Source of the DNA: Candidatus Kryptoniota bacterium | GTDB taxonomy: Bacteria > Bacteroidota > Ignavibacteria > Kryptoniales > Kryptoniaceae | Length of the DNA stretch: 64,000 nt | NCBI GenBank assembly: GCA_938074445.1 | Contig: CALJEK010000003.1 | Location: forward strand, 80,709-144,708 | Reading direction: 5' to 3' | In this document: piece by piece, positions 1 through 6,946 of the stretch | Layout: every line of letters starts with the position of its first letter | How positions within the stretch are numbered: the stretch's first letter is position 1 | The notes under the pieces: generated by a model | What the model was told of the DNA's origin: nothing | Databases searched by the model: none | Seen by the model: only the letters and a program-made list of their open reading frames with translations | Made by a program: the position numbers and the translations under genes

Positions 1-606
1 CCAATTTGGTATTCGAGCAACTTGCCTTATCTTTTCTTTCTTTCCGCCGTTGCTGTCGGTCCAGCGATGGTCACAATTGAATCATATCTAAGTTCAAGAG
101 CTTTTAGAAGAGAGATTGAAATACATATACTATCAAGGCTTGCAAAGGTTACCGCAGTTGCATTAATGGTTTATTTTGTATTGAAAGTTGAAGACATAGT
201 TAACTATAAACTTTTCCCCTACATCTTCAGCCTAAGATATGAGTCTCTTATGTTCTGGCTTGAATTTGCAGTTGGTGTAATTGTGCCGATAGCGCTGTTG
301 ACCAATTCAAAGATAAGAAAAAGTAAAAAGGGATTGTTTGTTGCTCAATTAATCACAGTGCTTGGTTTTATACTTAATAGATTAAATGTCAGCATCACTG
401 GGCTTGAAAGTTATACGCAGGCAGGTTATTTCCCAAAATGGACTGAAATATCGGTGACGCTTTTCATAGTTGCACTTGGCTTTGCAGCGTTCAGATTAAT
501 AGCCAAACATTTACCTGTTTTTCCGCCCGAAGTCGAAGAAAGAAAGACTATAACAGAAGGTTTTGAAGTTATATCGATGAGAGAAGTTTTTAAAGAGCAA
601 ATTTAA
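1..606 (+). CDS. NrfD/HybB-type integral membrane subunit (3' part)
   Basis: C-terminal part of a polytopic membrane protein of the NrfD/PsrC/HybB family, which passes electrons between the quinone pool and a periplasmic Fe-S or haem partner. The reading frame is open from base 1 (PIWYSSNLPYLFF precedes the first possible TTG at 22), so the gene starts outside the window. About 200 residues remain, with membrane segments near the left edge (FFLSAVAVGPAMV), LARLAKV-like, YESLMFWLEFAVGVIVPIALL, LITVLGFIL and VTLFIVALGFAAF. The stop is 10 bases before an H-protein-like gene, so the two are probably one operon. The exact complex (alternative complex III, polysulfide reductase or Hyb type) cannot be decided without the upstream genes. 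Confidence 0.75.
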   Translation, partial: PIWYSSNLPYLFFLSAVAVGPAMVTIESYLSSRAFRREIEIHILSRLAKVTAVALMVYFVLKVEDIVNYKLFPYIFSLRYESLMFWLEFAVGVIVPIALLTNSKIRKSKKGLFVAQLITVLGFILNRLNVSITGLESYTQAGYFPKWTEISVTLFIVALGFAAFRLIAKHLPVFPPEVEERKTITEGFEVISMREVFKEQI

Positions 607-616
607 TTATTTCATT

Positions 617-1237
617 ATGCTCGGCAAAGAACTTAAAAACACAAACGAAATTACCGTTTTCGAGGTTATCTCAAAATTTGTCGAGAATCTTAAGAAGGTA
701 AATTTTCCAGAGGATAGGTTGTATACAAAATCTCAGACATGGATTAGACCTGAAGGTGAATTTGCAACTGTCGGCATATGTGCTTCGATTATTTATCTTT
801 TTGCGCCTCTTACTGAATTTATATTCTTACAAGTTCCCTTGCTTATCGAGAAAAGCACACCGTGCGCGTGGGTGATGCACAGAGATGGTATCTTGACAAT
901 TCGCTCGCCCTTTCGCGGCGAGCTTTTTGAAATAAATGAAAGCCTAATCAAACACCCTAACCTTATAAGCCAAGACCCCTACTTCGCGGGATGGCTCTTT
1001 AAAATTAAAACAGATAAGCCAAACTACAACTTTATGTCTCAATCTGAATTTTCAAAGTTATATCTAAACAAAGTTGAAATCCTCGAAAAAGAACTACTTT
1101 TGAACTTAGCCGAATCATTTAAACCTGTATCTATCCCGACACTTCAAGACGGTGGAAGAATTATTGAAACAGTCAAAGACCTTTTGGGAGCAAAACGCTA
1201 TTTTTCCTTGGTGAACAAAATTTTTGGGTTAATTTAA
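617..1237 (+). CDS. Glycine-cleavage H-like protein lacking the lipoyl lysine
   Basis: A 206-residue protein whose middle (about residues 35-125) follows the GcvH lipoyl fold: YTKSQTWIRPEG, a TVGI strand, SPFRGELFEIN and DPYFAGWLFKI match the H-protein core. The lysine that carries lipoate in GcvH falls on Asp90 (HRDGIL) when the surrounding PCAWVMH..SPFRGE block is aligned, so it cannot be lipoylated in the usual way. Extra N-terminal (about 35) and C-terminal (about 75) residues are absent from true GcvH. It sits directly after the NrfD-type gene and no glycine-cleavage T or P gene is visible. A structural or assembly role with the membrane complex is inference. Confidence 0.7.
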   Translation: MLGKELKNTNEITVFEVISKFVENLKKVNFPEDRLYTKSQTWIRPEGEFATVGICASIIYLFAPLTEFIFLQVPLLIEKSTPCAWVMHRDGILTIRSPFRGELFEINESLIKHPNLISQDPYFAGWLFKIKTDKPNYNFMSQSEFSKLYLNKVEILEKELLLNLAESFKPVSIPTLQDGGRIIETVKDLLGAKRYFSLVNKIFGLI

Positions 1238-1310
1238 AAAATTGTCTCTTTTTGGCACATAAAAGTTAGGCTTACGATTGAAAAATAATTAAAAAACCGA
1301 GACTTTTGAA

Positions 1311-1326
1311 TGGCATAAAATTTGAC
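1311..1326 (+). promoter_or_regulatory. Possible sigma-54 (-24/-12) promoter
   Basis: TGGCAT-N5-TTGAC has the spacing of a sigma-54 promoter (consensus TGGCAC-N5-TTGC), with mismatches at the last base of the -24 box and at the -12 C. It lies just upstream of a kinase and sigma-54 activator pair. Predicted transcription start would be near 1336, which favours the kinase start at ATG 1365 over GTG 1338. Another TGGCAC lies at 1253 but has no acceptable -12 box. Confidence 0.3.
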
Positions 1327-1364
1327 CTTTAGAGAGAGTGAAATCAACCAACTGTTTTAAAGCG

Positions 1365-2969
1365 ATGAAAATTTTTCAGAGCTTAGCCTTTAAATTGTTT
1401 ATCCTTATCTTCATAGTCGTGCTCGGGGTAACGGCTATTTTTTCATTTTTAATCATAGGCTGGCAAACCAGACAATGCTTGCACATTTCAATGCAAAACG
1501 CGATAAAAACAAGCGATTTAATCAAAAGAGCCACCCATTACAGTATGCTTCATAATCGCCGAGAGGATATCTACCAAATAATAAAAATGCTCGGGAAACA
1601 ACCTGGAATTAAAGCAATAAGAATTTATAATAAACGAGGTGAGATTACCTTTTCCACTATACCTGATGAAGTTGGCAGGGTAATACCAATGGAAAGTGAG
1701 GCTTGTAATGTTTGCCATCGCAACGGTAAGATAGAAATCCCCGCCGAAGCTTCACAGCTAACCCGCATATTTCATACGGAGGACGACAAATATGAAATCC
1801 TTGGGGCAATAAACCCGATAAGAAACGAAGAGTCATGCTATAACTCCGAATGTCACGCACATAAAAGAGAACAAACAATTCTTGGTGTTTTCGATGTGAT
1901 GATCTCGCTTAAAGATATGCATGAAAATGTGGAACGCCTTAGCAAAATTCAATATGCAAGTGGATTGGTGATGTTCTTCACTATATCACTTTTCGTCCTT
2001 GTTTTCATCTGGAAATTTGTAAACGCACCGTTAAAAAAATTGACACACGGAACGATAGAAATAATGAATGGGAATCTCAATTTTAAACTTGACCTTAAAT
2101 CAAAAGATGAAATTGGTTTGCTTGCCGACTCGTTCAACAAGATGACAGAAAAACTAAAACAAGCCTATGAAGAACTCACAAATTGGGCTAAACTTCTTGA
2201 ACAAAAAGTTAATGAAAAAACAGCGGAGCTTCAAAGGGCTTATACATATATGATACAAATTGAAAAATTAGCTTCACTGGGCAAACTTTCTGCAACTGTC
2301 GCACATGAGCTTAATAACCCACTCGAGGGAATCCTCACATATGCTAAACTTTTAAAAAGAAAATTTCAAGACGGTCAAATTAACGAAAGAGATGAAATAA
2401 TCAATGAACTTTCAATTATAATTGATGAAACATCGCGTTGTGGGAACATAGTCAAAAACCTTCTCCTGTTCTCAAAACAAAAGGTGGGTGAATTTAAAGA
2501 TGAAGATATCTGTCAGATAATAAAAAGAAGTGTAGCATTGATCTCGCACCATCTTCAAATGAATAACATAAAACTTGAACTTGACATCCCTGAAAACCCT
2601 GTTTTCGTTTTCTGCGACGCTCAACAAATTGAACAAATGCTTCTTGCGATGGAAATAAACTCAATTGAAGCAATGCCGGATGGCGGAACATTGAGAATCG
2701 AACTTAAAGAAATTAACGGCGATAAGATTCAAATTAAGGTGATAGATACGGGGATTGGGATACCAGAAGATATCTTGCCTCATATATTTGAACCATTCTT
2801 CACAACTAAAAAAGACGCGAAAGGGACCGGACTTGGTCTTGCGGTCGCCTATGGAATTGTCGAAAGGCACAACGGTACGATAAGCGTTGAATCCAAAGTA
2901 AATCACGGAACAACATTTACAATTACATTGCCAAAAAAGCCAAATATCACTTATGACGCCAAAATTTAG
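1365..2969 (+). CDS. Membrane sensor histidine kinase with c-type haem motifs
   Basis: Sensor kinase of a two-component pair. Numbered from the alternative GTG at 1338: membrane segment 18-42, periplasmic domain 43-205, membrane segment 207-228, HAMP 225-280, coiled coil, HisKA with VAHELNNP (His323), then HATPase with DTGIGIP and GTGLGLA. The periplasmic domain holds a canonical haem motif CNVCH (123-127) and a longer CYNSECH (167-173), followed by AH and ILGVFDV. This matches a sensor-domain family known from metal-reducing and sulfate-reducing bacteria that covalently binds haem c and senses redox state or a gas ligand. ATG 1365 is preferred; GTG 1338 would add nine residues. It overlaps the response-regulator gene by 17 bases. 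It may control the NrfD-type operon just upstream. Confidence 0.85.
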   Translation: MKIFQSLAFKLFILIFIVVLGVTAIFSFLIIGWQTRQCLHISMQNAIKTSDLIKRATHYSMLHNRREDIYQIIKMLGKQPGIKAIRIYNKRGEITFSTIPDEVGRVIPMESEACNVCHRNGKIEIPAEASQLTRIFHTEDDKYEILGAINPIRNEESCYNSECHAHKREQTILGVFDVMISLKDMHENVERLSKIQYASGLVMFFTISLFVLVFIWKFVNAPLKKLTHGTIEIMNGNLNFKLDLKSKDEIGLLADSFNKMTEKLKQAYEELTNWAKLLEQKVNEKTAELQRAYTYMIQIEKLASLGKLSATVAHELNNPLEGILTYAKLLKRKFQDGQINERDEIINELSIIIDETSRCGNIVKNLLLFSKQKVGEFKDEDICQIIKRSVALISHHLQMNNIKLELDIPENPVFVFCDAQQIEQMLLAMEINSIEAMPDGGTLRIELKEINGDKIQIKVIDTGIGIPEDILPHIFEPFFTTKKDAKGTGLGLAVAYGIVERHNGTISVESKVNHGTTFTITLPKKPNITYDAKI

Positions 2970-4299
2970 CATTTTAATAGTTGATGATGAATTTATCGTC
3001 AGAGATTCCCTTTCAAAATGGTTTACACAAGATGGATATAAAGTTGGCGTGGCAGAAAATGCAGCTCAAGCGCTAAAGTTAATGAACGAAGGACCATGGG
3101 ATATAATTTTCATCGACATTAAAATGCCAGGAATGGATGGACTTGAACTTCAAAAGAGGATAAAAGAAATTGACCCCAACGCTATAATTATCATAATAAC
3201 AGCATTTGCCTCCGTTGACTCAGCTGTTCAGGCTTTAAAAGAAGGAGCCTACGACTACATCACAAAGCCAGTAGACCCTGATTATCTTTCGCATCTTGTT
3301 AAAAATGCCTTGAAACAGAAAAAATTGACAGATGAAAACATCAAACTGCGCGAACACGTATCTGAACTAATTATGGGTGAAGAACTCATCGGGGAAAGCC
3401 CCCAGATTAAAAAAGTGATTGAACTTGCAAAAACGGTTGCCCCAACAAATACAACTGTAATGATAAGAGGCGAAAGTGGAACAGGGAAAGAACTTGTCGC
3501 GAGATTAATTCACGCACACAGCCCAAGGAGATATTTTCCGTTTATATCAGTAAATTGCGGGGCAGTCCCCGATACGCTACTTGAATCTGAACTTTTTGGA
3601 CATGAGAAAGGTGCCTTCACAGATGCGCTTTATAGAAGAAAGGGGAAATTTGAACTTGCGGATGGTGGAACAATCTTTCTTGATGAAGTTGGAACGATAA
3701 GTCTAAAAATGCAAATCCAACTTCTTCGCGTCCTCGAAACAAAGCAATTTACAAGAATTGGTGGAAATGAAATAATAACAAGCGATTTCAGAGTAATTTG
3801 CGCAACAAATTCAGACCTTGAACAAGCAGTAAAAGAAGGGAAATTTAGAGAAGACCTTTATTACAGGCTCAATGTTTTTACAATCTTTATCCCACCGCTG
3901 AGAGAAAGAAGAACAGATATACCTCTGATAGCGAATTACTACCTGAAAAAATATGCAGCAATGATGCATAAACCAATAAGCGAGATCTCACCGGAAGCAA
4001 TGGACATATTAATAAAATACGACTGGCCTGGGAATGTTAGAGAATTAAAAAACGCCATTGAAAGAGCTATGGTCCTGGCAAAACCACCTATGATAAGAGC
4101 CCAAGATTTGCCCATTCAAATAACCGAAGAAGAACCAGAAAATGAAACATTAGAAGCAGTTGAAAAAGCACACATACTTAAAATTTTAAACAAGACAAAT
4201 TGGAATATAACACAGTCCGCGAAAATTCTCGGCATAGACAGGGTCACACTTTACAACAAAATTGAAAAATACAACTTGAAGAGAAACAGGGTTGCATAA
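2953..4299 (+). CDS. Sigma-54-dependent response regulator (NtrC/AtoC type)
   Basis: Complete NtrC-family activator of 448 residues. The receiver domain (about 5-120) has the acidic pair Asp11/Asp12, phosphoacceptor Asp55 and Lys105. The AAA+ domain (about 140-380) has Walker A GESGTGK (173-179), Walker B FLDE near 242-245, and an RE(D)LYYRLNVF sensor region. A Fis-type helix-turn-helix ends the protein (NITQSAKILGIDRVTLYNKI). The sigma-54 contact loop reads GAFTDA (220-225) instead of GAFTGA; it keeps the GAFT core. It overlaps the kinase gene, so the two form a cognate pair. Targets are likely nearby sigma-54 promoters, one candidate lying at 1311. Confidence 0.9.
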   Translation: MTPKFSILIVDDEFIVRDSLSKWFTQDGYKVGVAENAAQALKLMNEGPWDIIFIDIKMPGMDGLELQKRIKEIDPNAIIIIITAFASVDSAVQALKEGAYDYITKPVDPDYLSHLVKNALKQKKLTDENIKLREHVSELIMGEELIGESPQIKKVIELAKTVAPTNTTVMIRGESGTGKELVARLIHAHSPRRYFPFISVNCGAVPDTLLESELFGHEKGAFTDALYRRKGKFELADGGTIFLDEVGTISLKMQIQLLRVLETKQFTRIGGNEIITSDFRVICATNSDLEQAVKEGKFREDLYYRLNVFTIFIPPLRERRTDIPLIANYYLKKYAAMMHKPISEISPEAMDILIKYDWPGNVRELKNAIERAMVLAKPPMIRAQDLPIQITEEEPENETLEAVEKAHILKILNKTNWNITQSAKILGIDRVTLYNKIEKYNLKRNRVA

Positions 4300-4305
4300 A
4301 AATTC

Positions 4306-4887
4306 ATGCCACTGGCAAATTCAAGTAAAATTCTTATAGTCCCAATCCACCCAGTCGATTTTGAACTCGTTTCAACGCTGGTTTCACCATTGAGCAAAAT
4401 CTTTAACTGCGAAGTTCTTCTCGACAATACAAATCACATTAATCTCTTATCCACCTACGACAGTTCAAGAGCCCAATTCAACTCAACGAAAATAATTTCA
4501 ATTCTCTTTGAAAAATTTAAAAATTTCAACGGTAAAATCCTTGGTGTGATCTCTGTCGATTTATTTATCCCCGTGCTAACTTATGTGTTTGGAGAAGCGC
4601 AGCTTAAAGGTAAAATTGCCGTTGTTTCAACTTTTAGATTAAGTGAAATAACTTATGGACTCCCAGAAAATAAAAAGTTAACCGCAGAAAGACTCCTAAA
4701 AGAAGCAGTCCATGAGCTCGGGCATAACTTCGGACTTCTACATTGCGAAAATTATCTATGCGTTATGCATTCCTCAACTTCAGTTGAAGAAGTTGATATA
4801 AAAACGTCGTCATTTTGCGACAAATGCTACGAAGAACTATCAAGGCAAATTTTTTCTGAATTCAATGATCATCATAATGGCAAATAG
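4306..4887 (+). CDS. amzA: Archaemetzincin-type zinc metalloprotease
   Basis: 193 residues. The zinc site HELGHNFGLLH (136-146) is followed by C147-X4-C152-V-M154 and a later FCDKC. This is the archaemetzincin signature (HEXXHXXGXXH, CX4CXM, then CXXC), in which the four cysteines bind a second structural zinc. The family is common in archaea and sporadic in bacteria; its substrate is not firmly known. There is no signal peptide, so the protein is probably cytoplasmic. The gene follows the response regulator by six bases on the same strand and may be its last operon member. The last 48 bases overlap the tail of the opposite-strand membrane-protein gene. Confidence 0.88.
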   Translation: MPLANSSKILIVPIHPVDFELVSTLVSPLSKIFNCEVLLDNTNHINLLSTYDSSRAQFNSTKIISILFEKFKNFNGKILGVISVDLFIPVLTYVFGEAQLKGKIAVVSTFRLSEITYGLPENKKLTAERLLKEAVHELGHNFGLLHCENYLCVMHSSTSVEEVDIKTSSFCDKCYEELSRQIFSEFNDHHNGK

Positions 4888-5643
4888 AATCGAATAAATC
4901 GTCTCAATCCAACCAAGCCTTTTAAACTTCACCTTTCTCTCCAACATAAATGTCCCCATTATTGAATGAACTATAATAGGCAGAAATGCCAGAAAAATTA
5001 AAAAACCTATTGAACCATGAACGAACAACGCACCGATAAGAAGTAAGATAGCGATGTGATAAGCAATATTATATCTACCAATAAAAAGTTTTTCGGCAAG
5101 GGTAAATTTATCTCGCTTCGCTGCAAGCGCTGCTATTTTCATTCTGACATAAACTATTCCACTCCCGAAAAATATCAAATTTAAAAAATAAAGTTGAAGC
5201 ATAATTAAATTAAATTCGCCCTTACAAACATAATAAGCCGACGGCGCTGTCATCACCAGCATACTCATCGCAAAAAGTTGCCCGCCCTGCGTTTTGTCAA
5301 GATTTAATCTTGCAAGGTAAAGTTGAACGAAAAATGCAACTAAACCTATAAACCCAAACAAAAGCAGACCATAAAGCTTGAAATAAAAAATCAAAATAAT
5401 TGAAGAGAAAATACCAAACGGTGCAAAAATAAAAAGCGAATTTAAAGCATCCTTTACATTTTCAGATGAAATTTTCAATCTCGACTTCGCAAGCATCAAC
5501 GCAGGCTGATAAGCGAGAAAAATTGAAAGAACGGAAACGAGAAAAAGAACCGTTTTTATATCAAATCCACCGCCGATTTTAGCACCTATTAAAAATGGCA
5601 CAAGCAAAATAGCCCAAGAACCATGCTCTTTTGGAAAAATCAT
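4840..5643 (-). CDS. YwiC-like integral membrane protein
   Basis: About 267 residues, nearly all hydrophobic, with seven or eight predicted membrane helices. The N-terminus MIFPKEHGSWAILLVPFLIG is the hallmark of the YwiC-like family, whose biochemical function is unknown. I start at ATG 5643 because it puts the PKEHG motif at residue 4, as in the family; an in-frame TTG at 5667, touching the stop of the upstream methyltransferase gene, is an alternative. It is the last gene of a minus-strand cluster with a methyltransferase and a thioredoxin-fold protein. Its 3' end overlaps the archaemetzincin gene tail to tail by 48 bases. Confidence 0.8.
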   Translation of the reverse strand: MIFPKEHGSWAILLVPFLIGAKIGGGFDIKTVLFLVSVLSIFLAYQPALMLAKSRLKISSENVKDALNSLFIFAPFGIFSSIILIFYFKLYGLLLFGFIGLVAFFVQLYLARLNLDKTQGGQLFAMSMLVMTAPSAYYVCKGEFNLIMLQLYFLNLIFFGSGIVYVRMKIAALAAKRDKFTLAEKLFIGRYNIAYHIAILLLIGALFVHGSIGFLIFLAFLPIIVHSIMGTFMLERKVKFKRLGWIETIYSILFAIMMIIEFRKNLP

Positions 5644-5667
5644 AAAAACATTAAGATTTGTTTTCAA

Positions 5668-6537
5668 TCAGATTTTTCGTGCAAATGCGACGATATTTTT
5701 AGATTCACAAGCCTTGAACTCCTCACCTAAAAGATTCCCAAAGATTTCAACCTCTTTAAACCCAACCATGTGAAGTTTCCTGCGCAATTCTTCGCTCTTT
5801 ATCGGTTTAATCCTTGTGGTTATAAGTTTGGATGAATAATTTTTGGTTTTATCAACTATTAAAACATTGAACTTCAAAAAATCCTTTCTCACTTCAAAAA
5901 CTTTTAAACTTGGCGAACCAATTATCGTCGGCTCGAAATCATAAAAACGAACGAAAATTTTATCTCGCGTCTCCCGAACATTAACTATTCTTTCTTCATT
6001 TTCCATAATTTTATCATAATTCAAAATTTGAACAATCAAAATCCCGTTCGGTTCCAAAGAGTTATAAAAATTTCGCAAAGATGCCAACATCTCCTTCTCG
6101 CTGATTAAATGTGGAAGCGTATTCCCGAGACATAAAACGAGATCAAAATTTTCTCTATACTTATCCTTTATCGATGAGAAATCCAGAACCTCAAACTCCG
6201 CTGATGCCCCAAACCTTTGTGCAAGTTCCCTTGCCCTTTCAATCATTGACCCAGAAATATCTATCCCAAGAACTTTAACGCCAAGTTTTGAAAGAATTAT
6301 AGAATAAAGCCCGACCCCACAGCCTGCATCAAGACATCTTGTAACTTTATATTTACCAACTATGCTCTCAAAAATTTTACTTTCACTCTCAATTCTTGAC
6401 GAAAACTCAATCATATCTACATAATCACTTGAAAGCTCATCATAAAAATCAGAAGCCGATTTGACCTTCCCGTATGTTTCAAATTTACCGTTTTCCGTCA
6501 AGATTGGATTTAGAATTATTTTAACAGCATCCGCCAA
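5668..6537 (-). CDS. Class I SAM-dependent methyltransferase
   Basis: 289 residues. The Rossmann SAM-binding site is clear: CLDAGCGVGLYSIIL (motif I), VLGIDIS (motif II), a central FDLVLCLGNTLPHL (motif III/IV) and a loop with EPNGILIVQILNYD. The substrate is unknown; the family includes small-molecule and quinone methylases. The longest frame starts at TTG 6537, overlapping the upstream gene by 17 bases; the first internal ATG is about 40 residues later, and the conserved N-helix SASDFYDELSSDYVDMIE starts before it, so the TTG is preferred. The adjacent YwiC-like gene suggests a shared, membrane-associated task, but this is inference only. Confidence 0.8.
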   Translation of the reverse strand: MADAVKIILNPILTENGKFETYGKVKSASDFYDELSSDYVDMIEFSSRIESESKIFESIVGKYKVTRCLDAGCGVGLYSIILSKLGVKVLGIDISGSMIERARELAQRFGASAEFEVLDFSSIKDKYRENFDLVLCLGNTLPHLISEKEMLASLRNFYNSLEPNGILIVQILNYDKIMENEERIVNVRETRDKIFVRFYDFEPTIIGSPSLKVFEVRKDFLKFNVLIVDKTKNYSSKLITTRIKPIKSEELRRKLHMVGFKEVEIFGNLLGEEFKACESKNIVAFARKI

Positions 6538-6871
6538 TTTCTTTCATACCTTCATAAAAACTCGCATCCTCAAGCGCTTCTTTGATCATCTCAACGGTCG
6601 GCGCACCATAAAATTTGTCCCCAATTTTATAAACCCGACACATCATCCCATAATTTCCACTATCTACATAAGATGGGTCAACATCAACACCATTAACCCT
6701 TATCGTTGGAGACCCAGGAAACTTGTATCTCAAAGCCTCTTCTTCAGTTTTTATCTCGATCTCCTCAATATGATAATCTTTTATCTTTGCCATTTTTATC
6801 GCTTCAAGCAAATTCTCCCTCGCCTTCTCATGATTTGGGCAATCAGAAAAGTAAAGAAACTGAATTCTCAT
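6521..6871 (-). CDS. Small thioredoxin-fold protein
   Basis: 116 residues with a glutaredoxin/thioredoxin-like pattern: an N-terminal strand RIQFLYFSDCPNHEKA with a single cysteine (CxxH rather than CXXC), a helix, the IEIKTEEEA segment, and the cis-proline motif GSPTIRVNGVDVD. Further cysteines occur at MMCR and at the C-terminus (GGCC). Proteins of this type are widespread but have no assigned substrate; metal or persulfide handling is possible, and disulfide exchange is less likely with one N-terminal cysteine. It is the first gene of the minus-strand cluster ending at the YwiC-like gene and is divergent from the lipoprotein at 6947. Confidence 0.7.
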   Translation of the reverse strand: MRIQFLYFSDCPNHEKARENLLEAIKMAKIKDYHIEEIEIKTEEEALRYKFPGSPTIRVNGVDVDPSYVDSGNYGMMCRVYKIGDKFYGAPTVEMIKEALEDASFYEGMKEIGGCC

Positions 6872-6946
6872 AACTGCGTTAAACTTTTTTTCATCTTAAA
6901 AAGATTTTTTAAATTTTCCAAAAATCAGCAAAATTTAACCTCAAAA

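Noticed and set aside
617..1237. Annotation as a genuine glycine-cleavage H protein
   Set aside because: The lipoyl lysine is replaced by Asp and no gcvT or gcvP gene is in the neighbourhood.
1253..1268. Second sigma-54 promoter with a perfect -24 TGGCAC
   Set aside because: No acceptable -12 element lies at the right distance.
1657..1878. Minus-strand ORFs inside the kinase gene and similar internal frames across the window
   Set aside because: They are shadow frames of well-supported genes with no recognisable protein features.
6461..6946. N-terminal extension of the Ig-like lipoprotein
   Set aside because: The open frame upstream of 6947 covers the divergent thioredoxin-fold gene and lacks a signal peptide; the lipobox fixes the start at 6947.
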